Below are positions 1-8,280 of a DNA stretch of 64,000 nt, one piece after another. The notes below the pieces were generated by a model. That model was not told the DNA's origin. It did no database searches and saw only the letters and a program-made list of their open reading frames with translations. Each line of letters begins with the position of its first letter. The first letter of the stretch is position 1. The stretch covers positions 62,459 to 126,458 of the forward strand of contig NW_008705565.1 of the NCBI RefSeq assembly GCF_000186865.1, written 5' to 3'. The DNA comes from Aureococcus anophagefferens. Lineage: Eukaryota > Sar > Pelagophyceae > Pelagomonadales > Pelagomonadaceae. Made by a program: the position numbers and the translations under genes.

Positions 1-1
1 C

Positions 2-832
2 TTCCCGACGGCGGAAGCGCGCGACCTGTGCGTCGAGGTCGCGCAGGCGCTCGTGGACCGGGGCGTGCTCGAGCCCCACGCGGACAGCGTCGGCGGCGCG
101 GAGATGCCCTGGGCGGACCGCGGCGACCTGGCCAGCAACTGGGCCCAGCTCCGCCACCTGGGCCTCGCGCGGACGCCCGCGGTCGCCGAGATCCTCGCGG
201 CGCGCGAAAAGAAGCGCGACGCGGCCGTCGGCGAGTGGAAGGCCGCGGCCCTGCGCCGCGTCGACACCCTGGGCTGGGCTTTAGTCGCGGAGCTCTTCCC
301 GCGCGAGCGCGGCGACGCGGCGGCGCGCGAGCTCCAGCTCGCGGCGCTCGCGGCGCTCGTCGACGAGGGCGCGTTCGCGCGAGCGCACGACCCGGCGATC
401 ATGGCCAAGGGCGACGCGGCCTACGCGCGCGCGTCCTACGGCGTCCCGCTCCAGGCCTGGCGCAAGTCCAAGCCACCGCGCCGCGTCGGCAACCCCTGGG
501 TCAACAACCTGCACCGGCCCACGTACGACGGCGTCGACTGGGACCGCGTCGCGCAAAAGTGGCGCGTCTCGGACCACTTCGGCCGCGCGGGCGACCTCTA
601 CGACGACCTCGTCGAGGCGGCGCGCGCGCGCGACGCCGTCGTCTTCGCCCGGGGCAAGTTCTACTACGGCATGCAGCCCCTGCCGAACTTCCCCGAGCCC
701 GTCGTCCACCGCGCGGTCGTCCCGAGCGTCCCGAACGCCGCGGGCCCCTTCGTCGACCTCGCGGGCTCGCCCGCGCCCGCGCCGCCGTCGCCGACGTCCA
801 ACGAGAACCCCGTCGACCTCACGTCGCCCTAG
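2..832 (+). CDS. 3' part of an unknown protein gene, cut by the window edge
   Basis: The reading frame is open from the first bases of the window and ends at TAG 830-832, so only the C-terminal 276 or so residues are seen. I do not recognise the family. The first visible stretch (FPTAEARDLCVEVAQALVDR and after) looks like the last helices of a DEP or similar winged-helix domain, but this is weak. The middle is helical and charged, with WxKSKPPRRVGNPWVNNLHR as its most distinctive segment, and the tail is rich in proline and alanine. An ATG at 53 exists, but the open frame upstream argues it is internal. The next gene starts 98 bp downstream on the same strand. Confidence 0.6.
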   Translation, partial: FPTAEARDLCVEVAQALVDRGVLEPHADSVGGAEMPWADRGDLASNWAQLRHLGLARTPAVAEILAAREKKRDAAVGEWKAAALRRVDTLGWALVAELFPRERGDAAARELQLAALAALVDEGAFARAHDPAIMAKGDAAYARASYGVPLQAWRKSKPPRRVGNPWVNNLHRPTYDGVDWDRVAQKWRVSDHFGRAGDLYDDLVEAARARDAVVFARGKFYYGMQPLPNFPEPVVHRAVVPSVPNAAGPFVDLAGSPAPAPPSPTSNENPVDLTSP

Positions 833-930
833 AGGCGCGCTGTCCCCCCGCTGTTGTAACCAATCCCGCCCTGTTCGTGCTTCACCTTGAAGGCGTGTCC
901 GGACGATTGAAGGATCGCTCTCGCTTGAGT

Positions 931-1848
931 ATGGGCAGCCTCCGCCCGGCAGTCTTCGCCTTGGCAGCCTTCGCCGTGGCGTCGGCCGCGCCGCTCTCGG
1001 ACGAGGCGCGAAGTCTCTTCCACGAGCGCGGCTACCACGTCGCTCCCGGATTGCTGCAGGACGAGGCGCCGGCGCTCATCCAAGAGATGCAGCGCCTCAT
1101 GGACGAGGCGTCCGCCGAGGATGAGGCGGACTGGTCCGACGGCGGCGACGCGCCGTCGTCCTACGCCGTGTCCTACCAGCCCGACGCGGCGACGGGTGCG
1201 CCCATCGCCGGGCGCATCTTCAAGCTCCAGGCCGTCGCGACGCGGTCGCGCGTCATGAAGGAGCGGACGATCCTCAACGAGAAGCTCGTCGCCGTCGCGG
1301 AGCAGCTCCTGGGCGTCGCGGCCGACGAGGCCATGGACGCCTTCGGCACGAAATTCTTCCCCCTGCTGCCCGCGGAGAACGAGACGACGTCGACGTCGTT
1401 CCACGACGACACGCACTTCTTCGGCACGGCCTCGGACCGCGTGCTCTCCATGTCGCTCTACCTCGAGGACACGGACGTCGAGAACGGCTGCCTGCGCGTC
1501 GTGCCGGGCTCCCACGCAAACTACGGCGACGGCGTCCGGCGCGAAAGCCGCTACGCGCGCGGCACGGGCGCGGCGGCGCACGGCGAGTGGCTCGAGCTCG
1601 AGGCCGACGAGCGCGCGGTGGATGTGGCGGTGCCGGCGGGGACGCCCGTCTTCTTCGACGGGCGCCTCATCCACGGCGCGCGCCACAACGTCTCGCCGGA
1701 GCGGAGCTCGTTCCGCATCATCGCCCACTTCGTCCCCGCGGACCTGCCCATGGCCTGGCGGGGCGTCGACTTCGGGCGCGGCTACGCGGACCGCTACGAG
1801 GTCAAGGCGCCGGCCCCGCTCGTCGGGGCGCTGACGAGCGAGCTGTAA
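931..1848 (+). CDS. Phytanoyl-CoA dioxygenase (PhyH) family 2-oxoglutarate/Fe(II) oxygenase
   Basis: 305 residues from ATG 931; the frame is open further upstream without another plausible start. Residues 1-20 form a signal peptide (hydrophobic stretch, then SAAP), so the protein probably enters the secretory route or the plastid. The rest fits the PhyH fold: an N-terminal 'FHERGYHVAPGLL' helix, the iron-binding HxD in SFHDDTHFF, the double-stranded helix strand with NGCLRVVPGSH, the distal His in LIHGARHN, and an Arg in ERSSFRIIAHF suited to bind 2-oxoglutarate. Family members hydroxylate small molecules or lipids; the substrate cannot be read from sequence. It stands alone between unrelated genes. 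Confidence 0.85.
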   Translation: MGSLRPAVFALAAFAVASAAPLSDEARSLFHERGYHVAPGLLQDEAPALIQEMQRLMDEASAEDEADWSDGGDAPSSYAVSYQPDAATGAPIAGRIFKLQAVATRSRVMKERTILNEKLVAVAEQLLGVAADEAMDAFGTKFFPLLPAENETTSTSFHDDTHFFGTASDRVLSMSLYLEDTDVENGCLRVVPGSHANYGDGVRRESRYARGTGAAAHGEWLELEADERAVDVAVPAGTPVFFDGRLIHGARHNVSPERSSFRIIAHFVPADLPMAWRGVDFGRGYADRYEVKAPAPLVGALTSEL

Positions 1849-2053
1849 TTGGGAACGCGGATGTGGTGCGAGACTTGTACGGTGAGGCTCCTTTGGCGAG
1901 TCAACCACTGAGTCGCCACAGGCGCGCAGGAGCAAAAACTTGAAACGTGGGTGAGCGGAGGAGTTACGCGCCGCCGCTCGCCGCGGGCGCGACGCGCTGG
2001 TGCGAGGCGACGTCCGCTTCGTCGACCTCCCGGGCACGATTCACAGCTCGACG

Positions 2054-3355
2054 ATGGCCCTCAATGTGCCAAACGAAACGCTTGCGCATGCGGCGGCCTG
2101 GTCGTCGCTCTCAGACTTACTCGCACTCCGCGCCGTGTCGCCTGCGGGCCGGGACGCCGTGAAGCTCGCTGTTCCGTGCCACAGCAAATGCCACTCAATT
2201 TTCACGCCCGGGACGAAGTGTTCGGACAGTCTAAAGGGCGACAGCAGTTCGCGTCCAACGAAGATCGAAGCTTTGGGCCGCGTCTTTGGAAGCGGCTGTG
2301 GATACCTAGTTACTGAGGTAAGTGATGGGATGGGCATGGAGGCCGCTCTTCGTTCGTTCGTCGCGAGTACGAAACGTCGCCTGATAATAATCCATATCGC
2401 CGATGTGTCGATGTCGGCGTACTCGGTGAGGCAAATCTGCAAGTCGAGCCCGCTGCTGGAGTGTCTATCGATCCGTCGAGGGCCTAAGGAGCTGGCGGAT
2501 GATTGCGCTGAGGAAATTAGTGCCACGTGCCCACTACTCAAAATGGTCACGTTGCCACCGTCAGCGCAGAGCCCAGCGGAGAGCTGGGCCATGCATTTCC
2601 CAAAGCTACCCCACTTGAATTTTTTTCGGGATCGGGATGAACGGTTTTACGAGCCTACCAATTACACTCAGATCGAGGAATCTGCGAAGCGGTGCCTCGA
2701 AGTCTCCACGTACAGGTTCCCTGATTGCGTTGTCAAGCCGGCCCTGGCCGCGTGCCTGCTACGGACGCCCCTGCCCTCGAGAGTGTCAGAGCTCGAATTT
2801 TCCATGGAATGTCAAATTGCACCGTCGACAGTTCTGACATTGGCGCGCGGGCTTCAGGAACTGGTGGACCTGCATTTGCCGTGGTTTTTCGAGCACACGC
2901 CTGCGTTTTACGACGCGCTGTTCGAAGCGCGTCCTGAGATCACAAAGCTCAACATTGAAGTGGAATTCATGGACGATGCTTCCTTCGCTCGGGCCTGCCA
3001 ATTCCGCCTGATACGCCTCCAATTCGAACAATGGTCACAAAGTTCGGGACTCTCTGAAGCCTACGTCGATATGATTCTCGCGAGCCCGTGCCGCCAGACG
3101 CTCGAGTGGCTTCATTTCGAATACTTATCGTGGACGCAAACCAGCTCCATCGCCTTGTGTGCGGATGTCCTTCCTTGCATGACATCATCTGGAAGAGATG
3201 CAGTGCCCCACTCAATGGGAAGGATGCGGACATCATCGCGGCGATTGAAGCTGTACTCAGCCGCCGACCTTGGGGTCGGTTTCGTCTTGAGGAAGACCCG
3301 GACAGGTTTGCTGACGAGGCTTAAGTGCGTAAGTTCGAAGCCCCCCCCCCTCTAG
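2054..3355 (+). CDS. F-box/LRR-like protein, probably frameshifted near its 3' end
   Basis: The open frame from ATG 2054 gives about 433 residues. An N-terminal segment (LAHAAAWSSLSDLLALRAVS) resembles an F-box helix pair, followed by irregular leucine-rich helices and strands. A diverged copy lies at 58648-59548 and shares SDLLALR, GRDAV, the IEAxGRVFGxGC block, ARPExTxL and LASPC. The copy's C-terminus (IVDGCPSLLKVTW...) matches a different frame here, 3088-3324 (LVCGCPSLHDIIW...), ending TAA 3322-3324. So the native C-terminus appears to have been shifted out of frame somewhere around 3100-3165, leaving the present tail as nonsense-like sequence that overlaps the next gene's stop by 4 bp. 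Base composition is visibly less GC-rich than in neighbours. Function is unknown; the F-box reading is tentative. Confidence 0.6.
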   Translation: MALNVPNETLAHAAAWSSLSDLLALRAVSPAGRDAVKLAVPCHSKCHSIFTPGTKCSDSLKGDSSSRPTKIEALGRVFGSGCGYLVTEVSDGMGMEAALRSFVASTKRRLIIIHIADVSMSAYSVRQICKSSPLLECLSIRRGPKELADDCAEEISATCPLLKMVTLPPSAQSPAESWAMHFPKLPHLNFFRDRDERFYEPTNYTQIEESAKRCLEVSTYRFPDCVVKPALAACLLRTPLPSRVSELEFSMECQIAPSTVLTLARGLQELVDLHLPWFFEHTPAFYDALFEARPEITKLNIEVEFMDDASFARACQFRLIRLQFEQWSQSSGLSEAYVDMILASPCRQTLEWLHFEYLSWTQTSSIALCADVLPCMTSSGRDAVPHSMGRMRTSSRRLKLYSAADLGVGFVLRKTRTGLLTRLKCVSSKPPPL

Positions 3356-5385
3356 AGCTCGGCCTCGTCGGCGAGCTTCGTGAGCTGGCCGTCCTTGGAG
3401 AGGAGGAAGTGGCCGGGCTCCGCGACCTCGACGACGAGCACGCCCGCGTCGACGGCCTTGTAGCCGCGGATGCGCTCGAAGGGCTTCGCGGCCGGGATGT
3501 CGGCGTCGGGGATCTCGACGTGGTCGAGGCCGCCGTTGGACACGACGAGGTCCCGGATCACGACGGACGCGTCCGCGCGCTTGTTGACGACCTTCAAACC
3601 GCCGGACACCTTGGCCGACTCCACGGCGATGTTCGCGCCGTCGAGCACGAGCACGGCGTCGGCGTCGAGGTCCAAGGAACCCGGTGTCACCTTGGCGTCG
3701 ACGTCGGCCTGCGTCAGCGCGAAGGACGGCAGGAGCACGACCTTGGGCCCGCCGAACAGGCCGGCGACGCCGCTGAGCGTCCGCGTCGCGGCGACCTCGC
3801 CGGCCGTCGCCAGGCCGAGGCGCGTCGCGTGGGCCGCGTAGACCTCGAACTCCGCGGACCCGGCCGCCCCCGCGGGCTCGCCCTTGGCCGACGACGCGCG
3901 CGCGGCGTCGAGCGCGTTCTTCGCCGGCGAGAACGCGACCCAGCGCTCGAAGGTCGTGAAGCCGACCTTGGCGCCGGGCACCTCGCGCCGGAGGAGCTTC
4001 GGGTAGTCCTGCATCATGCACTCGAGGCGCGTGGGCTTCTTGAAGTCGCACTTGGCGTCGTCCTTGTACTTTGGATTCACGAACTCGTCGACGACGCCGA
4101 GGTCCTCGCCGTGGAGCGTCGCCACGTAGTCCGCGAGGCCGAGCACGAGCACGTTGGCGTTGCCCGGGTAGGGCGAGAAGCCCGTCGCCGGGTCGTTGAC
4201 GTCGCCGTCGCCCGTCGCCGCCCGGAGCATGGGGTCGAGCTGGTTGTACTCGACGTTGATGACGAGGTCGTCGTCGCCCGCCTTGGCGAGGCGCGTGATC
4301 GCGCCGGCGGCCTCGCCGGCGCGCCGCGGCACGCAGACGCTGTTCATGGAGAAGCCGCGCTTCGCGGAGACGCCCAGCGCCGGGAGGATCGTGTGGAGCA
4401 CCAGGGGGTTCGTGTCCTGGAAGAAGAAGACGTAGTCGAGGCCGTAGGACTCGCGCCACTTCTTCGCGATGCCCGTGGACCGCATGAGGCTGTGCACGTC
4501 GCCGTGGCCGTGGGGCTTCGTGAGCAGGGCCCAGCGGTCGTCGTCGTCGACGGCGAGCTTCGCGTTGCCGTCGCTCAGCGCCGCGACCTTGTCCTGCTTC
4601 ATGATCTCGATCTGGCCCGGCTCCGCGCCGAAGTCGCCCTCGGCCTCGAGCAGCGCCCGCGTCGGCGCGTCCGTGTCGTCGGACGTCATGATGCAGAGCG
4701 GCACGACGAGGCTGGCATCGCCGCTGTCCGCGCGCGCGCGCGCCTGCACCGCGAGCACGTAGTCGACGTAGAGCTCGAGGAACGACTTGCCGGTCGCGAG
4801 CTCCACGGGCAGCTCGAGCTTGATGCCGTCGTAGCCGAGGCGCTCGCCGAGGCCGCCGGCGACGAGCACGAAGCCCGTCTTCCGCGCGGCCTCGAGGCCG
4901 TCCCGCTCCGCGGCGCCGAAGCCCGCGCCGCCGAAGACGAGCGTCTCGCCGTCGGGCACGGACGGCGCGAAGCCCTCGAAGGGGTTGTCGCCGCGCGCCG
5001 ACGCGGCCAGGAGCTCGCGCGACCGGCCGACGTACTTGGCGAGGCCGCCGGCGTAGGCCGCGTCCGTCCGCGAGAGCGCGTCGACGAGGCGCCGCTTGTC
5101 GGCGTCGCCGTCGCCCGCCGCGGGCCAGTCCTCGAGGAGGTGGGTCTGGCCGAGCGCCGCGAGGCCGTCGAGCAGCGCGAGCTCCGACGCGCTCAGCAGG
5201 GCCGCGTTGCCGGGGCCGATGAGGTCCGTCGCCGACGCCGTCGTCGCGCCGCCCGACAGGGTCGTCGCGCACGTCGACGTTCCGCGGGTCGTCTTCGGCA
5301 TGGCGCTCGACGTTTTCGGCATAGAGCGACCTCCCACGGGAAAGGAGGAGCCCGTGGCGAGCAGGAGCACGAGGTAGGGGCGCAT
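3352..5385 (-). CDS. USP: UDP-sugar pyrophosphorylase
   Basis: 677 residues starting at ATG 5385 (MRPYLVLLLATGSS), which gives a hydrophobic leader; a longer frame continues upstream. The enzyme makes UDP-glucose, UDP-galactose and other UDP-sugars from sugar-1-phosphates and UTP, feeding polysaccharide and glycolipid synthesis. The uridyl-binding loop LVAGGLGERLGYDGIKLELP and the LLTKPHGHGDVHSLM segment are typical of the broad-specificity USP type rather than classic UGPase. Further conserved pieces are FFQDTNPLV, NVEYNQLDPM and GYPGNxNVLV-like SPYPGNANVLV. The C-terminal third is the left-handed beta-helix expected of this family. Length is close to plant USP. The leader suggests plastid or ER routing, but the cleavage region lacks a clear Phe motif. 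Confidence 0.9.
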   Translation of the reverse strand: MRPYLVLLLATGSSFPVGGRSMPKTSSAMPKTTRGTSTCATTLSGGATTASATDLIGPGNAALLSASELALLDGLAALGQTHLLEDWPAAGDGDADKRRLVDALSRTDAAYAGGLAKYVGRSRELLAASARGDNPFEGFAPSVPDGETLVFGGAGFGAAERDGLEAARKTGFVLVAGGLGERLGYDGIKLELPVELATGKSFLELYVDYVLAVQARARADSGDASLVVPLCIMTSDDTDAPTRALLEAEGDFGAEPGQIEIMKQDKVAALSDGNAKLAVDDDDRWALLTKPHGHGDVHSLMRSTGIAKKWRESYGLDYVFFFQDTNPLVLHTILPALGVSAKRGFSMNSVCVPRRAGEAAGAITRLAKAGDDDLVINVEYNQLDPMLRAATGDGDVNDPATGFSPYPGNANVLVLGLADYVATLHGEDLGVVDEFVNPKYKDDAKCDFKKPTRLECMMQDYPKLLRREVPGAKVGFTTFERWVAFSPAKNALDAARASSAKGEPAGAAGSAEFEVYAAHATRLGLATAGEVAATRTLSGVAGLFGGPKVVLLPSFALTQADVDAKVTPGSLDLDADAVLVLDGANIAVESAKVSGGLKVVNKRADASVVIRDLVVSNGGLDHVEIPDADIPAAKPFERIRGYKAVDAGVLVVEVAEPGHFLLSKDGQLTKLADEAEL

Positions 5386-5581
5386 GTTGCAAGCGATCTG
5401 GCAGCGCTCGTGGCGCTCCGAGAGCTGCGAGAACTGCAAGGCTGTCGCTCGTCACGTCGATCGGCCGAAGCCGTCGAGCGCGTCGCGAGACGCGTCCGCC
5501 CGCACGCGTCCGACGGAGGCGTGGAGAGTAAGAGGTCGGGCACACAAAGGGGGGAGAGGGGGACGGGAACGGCGCGGCACG

Positions 5582-7822
5582 CTACACGGGGCCCTTGCCC
5601 GTCGTGTCGCCCTGGCAGAACGCGCAGACGACCGCGACGTCCGGGCGGCACGCGGCGCAGACCGCGGCGGCGCAGCAGGGGAGCGTGCTGCACGTCGTGC
5701 CCTCGGCGAGGCAGAGCGCGCAGCGCATCACGGGGTTGGACTTGAACGTCGTCGGCGCCTTGGGCCCCACGGCGTCGGGCTTGTAGTGGAGGTCGCGGTC
5801 GTGGAGGCCGGGCCGCTTCTCGCCCGGCGCGCGTTTGCGGCGCTTGACCTGGGGCACGATGTTGCGCGCCGCGGACGGGTCCGCGGGCTTGAGGTAGACC
5901 TTGATGTCGTCGTGGCGGTAGCCGATGGGCCGCGTCGGGTCGCGGTGCGTCGGCGCCTCGGCGCCGTAGGCGCGCGGCGCGAGCGTGCCGCAGCGCGGCG
6001 CCTCGTACTCCGCCGCGGCGACGATGTCCGCGCACTCGGCCTCCATGGCCACGTCCGGCGTCCGCTTGTTCCAGCGCTCCTTGCGGCCCTGCGAGTTCCA
6101 GCGGTTCTTGACCATGTTCGGCGACCGGCCCGCGACGACGAGGCAGATCTGGCCCCACGCGCTGCCCCACTTCTGGTAGCTGTGGTAGAGCAGCGCGTCC
6201 TCGCGCTCGGTCCAGGGGTCGCTCACGGCCTTGAGGCCCGGCGCGAGCTTGTTGTAGAAGCGGTCGCGGATCTGCTTCGAGTTGCGCCCGGGCACGCGCG
6301 CGGCGATCTCGGGCCACTCGAGGCCCTCGGCCGCGTACTTCCGGACGGCCTCGTCCTCGGCGGCCGTGAAGCGGCCCTTGCGCTCGCCCTTGCCGATGAC
6401 CTTCTCCCAGCGCAGGCGGCACTCGGCCGCGTCGCGCGAGCCGAGCGCGCGCGCGACCGCGTCCCAGTCCGTGTGCGCCTTCGAGATCGGGCCGTCCAAA
6501 GCCGCGAGCACGGAGCGGAGCCGCTTGTCCTCGAGCTGGAGCCAGCGGCCCTTGACGCCGCCGGGCGACGCGCTCTCGCGCGCGCACTCGCGGTCCATGG
6601 GCATCTCCATGGGCGTCGGCGGCCCGGCGGCCCGGGCCCCGGCGCGGCGCGCGCGCGACGGCGCCGCGCGCCGCGCGGGGCGCGCGTCGTCGAAGTCGTC
6701 GTCGTCGTCGGACTCGGTGTCGTCGCCGCCGACGCGCACGCGCCCGGCGGGCAGGTCGCCGCGCGCGCGCGGCGGGCCGCGCTTCCGCGGCGCGGGCTTC
6801 TCGCAGGGCTCGTAGATGGACTTGTGGTAGTCGTCGTTGAGCGTCGCGTAGAGCTGGCCCTCGGACTCGAGGAAGTCGACGATCTGGCGCAGGCGCACGG
6901 CGTCCATGCCCAGGGCGCCGGCGACGTAGCCGACCTGGCAGCCCTCCTCGCCCGTGCCCTCGGCGCTGTAGAAGTCGAGCACGCGCTGCCGGTCCGCCTC
7001 GAAGGTCGACGCGCCGGAGCTCGCCGCGATCATGCCGAACTCGTCGTCCTCGGACTCCGTGTCGGACATCGCGGGGCCGGGCGGCGACAGCAGCTCGTCG
7101 TCGGACGACTCCTCCTCCTCCTCCTCCGGCGGCGGCGGCGCCTCCGCGATCGCCGCGAGGAGCGCGTGCGCGGGCGGCGCGGGCTGAACGCGCCGCGTGT
7201 AGCCCCGCTTGGGCGCCTCGGCGCAGAAGCCGAGGGCGGCTTCGGCCGCCGCCGCGTACTCGCGCAGCTGCACGGGCACGCCCGCGCGCGGGAAGAGGTT
7301 GCAGGCCTGGCCGGGATGCGTCAGGTGACCGCACTTGTCGCAGTACTTCGCCGGCTCGGCCGCGGCCGCGGGCGCCGGCGCCGGCTCCGGCGCCGGCTCG
7401 GCGCCGTCCGCGCCGTCTCGAGCGTCCGGCGGCCGCGGCCGGCCGATCACGAGGGCGAGCGTGGCGCCGGCGGATTTCGCGTCGCCGATCCTGCCGACGA
7501 CCTCGCCGAAGGACTCGCGCGTCGCGTCGAAGCCCTGCACGGAGAGGATGACGTCGCCCACGCGGATCGCGCCGAGGGCCATGACCTCGTGGTCCGAGAA
7601 GTCGACGACGACGACGCGCGCGGCGCCGTCTTTGTTGATGCGGATGCCGTAGGAGTTCGTCGCCGCATTGAGCGCGAGCGACACGTCGAGCACGGCGTGG
7701 CCGGTGGGCACGATGGGCGACGGCGGCCGCGGCGCCTCGGCGGGCGGCGACGGGGGCGCGGCGATTTCCGCGGGCGCGGGCGCGAGGAAAGGAGTGGGGA
7801 GAATTCCGCCGGGCGACGCCAT
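5582..7822 (-). CDS. PDZ / RPA32C-like winged-helix / triple Myb (SANT) nuclear protein
   Basis: 746 residues from ATG 7822 (MASPGGIL). Domains in order: a PDZ-like fold at about 43-130 with the IRVGDVILSVQGFDATRESF core; a Cys/His knuckle YCDKCGHLTHPGQAC near 160; an acidic linker; a winged helix near 285-345 (GCQVGYVAGALGMDAVRLRQIVDFLESEG) that resembles the C-terminal domain of replication protein A 32 kDa; three Myb/SANT repeats near 424, 482 and 534, with the Trp-spaced helices and WPEIAARVPGRNSKQIRDRFYNKL; and a C-terminal Cys-rich CxxC module (MRCALCLAEGTTC...CAFCQG). The Myb block predicts DNA binding. The combination is unusual and its target process is unknown. The PDZ-like domain is clearly related to that of the next gene upstream. 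Confidence 0.8.
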   Translation of the reverse strand: MASPGGILPTPFLAPAPAEIAAPPSPPAEAPRPPSPIVPTGHAVLDVSLALNAATNSYGIRINKDGAARVVVVDFSDHEVMALGAIRVGDVILSVQGFDATRESFGEVVGRIGDAKSAGATLALVIGRPRPPDARDGADGAEPAPEPAPAPAAAAEPAKYCDKCGHLTHPGQACNLFPRAGVPVQLREYAAAAEAALGFCAEAPKRGYTRRVQPAPPAHALLAAIAEAPPPPEEEEEESSDDELLSPPGPAMSDTESEDDEFGMIAASSGASTFEADRQRVLDFYSAEGTGEEGCQVGYVAGALGMDAVRLRQIVDFLESEGQLYATLNDDYHKSIYEPCEKPAPRKRGPPRARGDLPAGRVRVGGDDTESDDDDDFDDARPARRAAPSRARRAGARAAGPPTPMEMPMDRECARESASPGGVKGRWLQLEDKRLRSVLAALDGPISKAHTDWDAVARALGSRDAAECRLRWEKVIGKGERKGRFTAAEDEAVRKYAAEGLEWPEIAARVPGRNSKQIRDRFYNKLAPGLKAVSDPWTEREDALLYHSYQKWGSAWGQICLVVAGRSPNMVKNRWNSQGRKERWNKRTPDVAMEAECADIVAAAEYEAPRCGTLAPRAYGAEAPTHRDPTRPIGYRHDDIKVYLKPADPSAARNIVPQVKRRKRAPGEKRPGLHDRDLHYKPDAVGPKAPTTFKSNPVMRCALCLAEGTTCSTLPCCAAAVCAACRPDVAVVCAFCQGDTTGKGPV

Positions 7823-8280
7823 CGTGTTCAACGGTTTGAAGGCCTCGGGATGCGTCGCCGCGTCGCGGGGGCGGGGGCGAGAGCTCTTTGGATATTTACG
7901 CTTCGCCGGGCGGCGAGAGCTTCGCCGGCGGCGAGAGAGCGGACCGGGGCGGAGCGGGCGGCGACTCGACTCCTTGAACGAATGGGTTGGAGCGCGGGCG
8001 CCAAGACTCGCGAGAACCCGTGAGGGGCGTTTGACGTCGTCGGCGCGCGGCGCGAGGCGTCGCTCTCTGAGCTCTCTGCTGCGGCGCTCTCCGGATACCT
8101 AGATGCGCGACGACTCCTTCACAAAGCGTTCACAAGGGATACGGCGTTCCGGACGCCTCCTCGGACCCCTCCTTTGCATACTTCTTTGCATGCAGGCCTG
8201 CATGCATCGAGTCCGCGATGTGCGAACCTAGCGCCCCGGGGGTCCTTGCGAGCTCGCTTCAGACTTTCGACTTAACGTCG
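7823..8280. other. 458-bp intergenic stretch upstream of the PDZ-Myb gene
   Basis: This gap lies between the start of the PDZ-Myb gene and the stop of the Tudor-PDZ gene, both on the minus strand, so it should hold the 3' region of one and the promoter of the other. No coding segment with family similarity was seen. A purine-rich GC stretch (7880-7960) and a perfect 20-bp palindrome (8187-8206) are the only notable structures. Confidence 0.5.
8187..8206. promoter_or_regulatory. Perfect 20-bp palindrome, possible dimeric factor site
   Basis: TGCATGCAGGCCTGCATGCA reads the same on both strands. It is set in AT-richer flanks 365 bp before the start of the PDZ-Myb gene and 75 bp past the stop of the Tudor-PDZ gene. 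A related TGCATGCA core occurs at about 9920. A dimeric DNA-binding protein site or a cruciform are possibilities; no function is demonstrated. Confidence 0.35.

Noticed and set aside
3325..5745. 806-residue plus-strand open frame
   Set aside because: Antisense shadow of UDP-sugar pyrophosphorylase.
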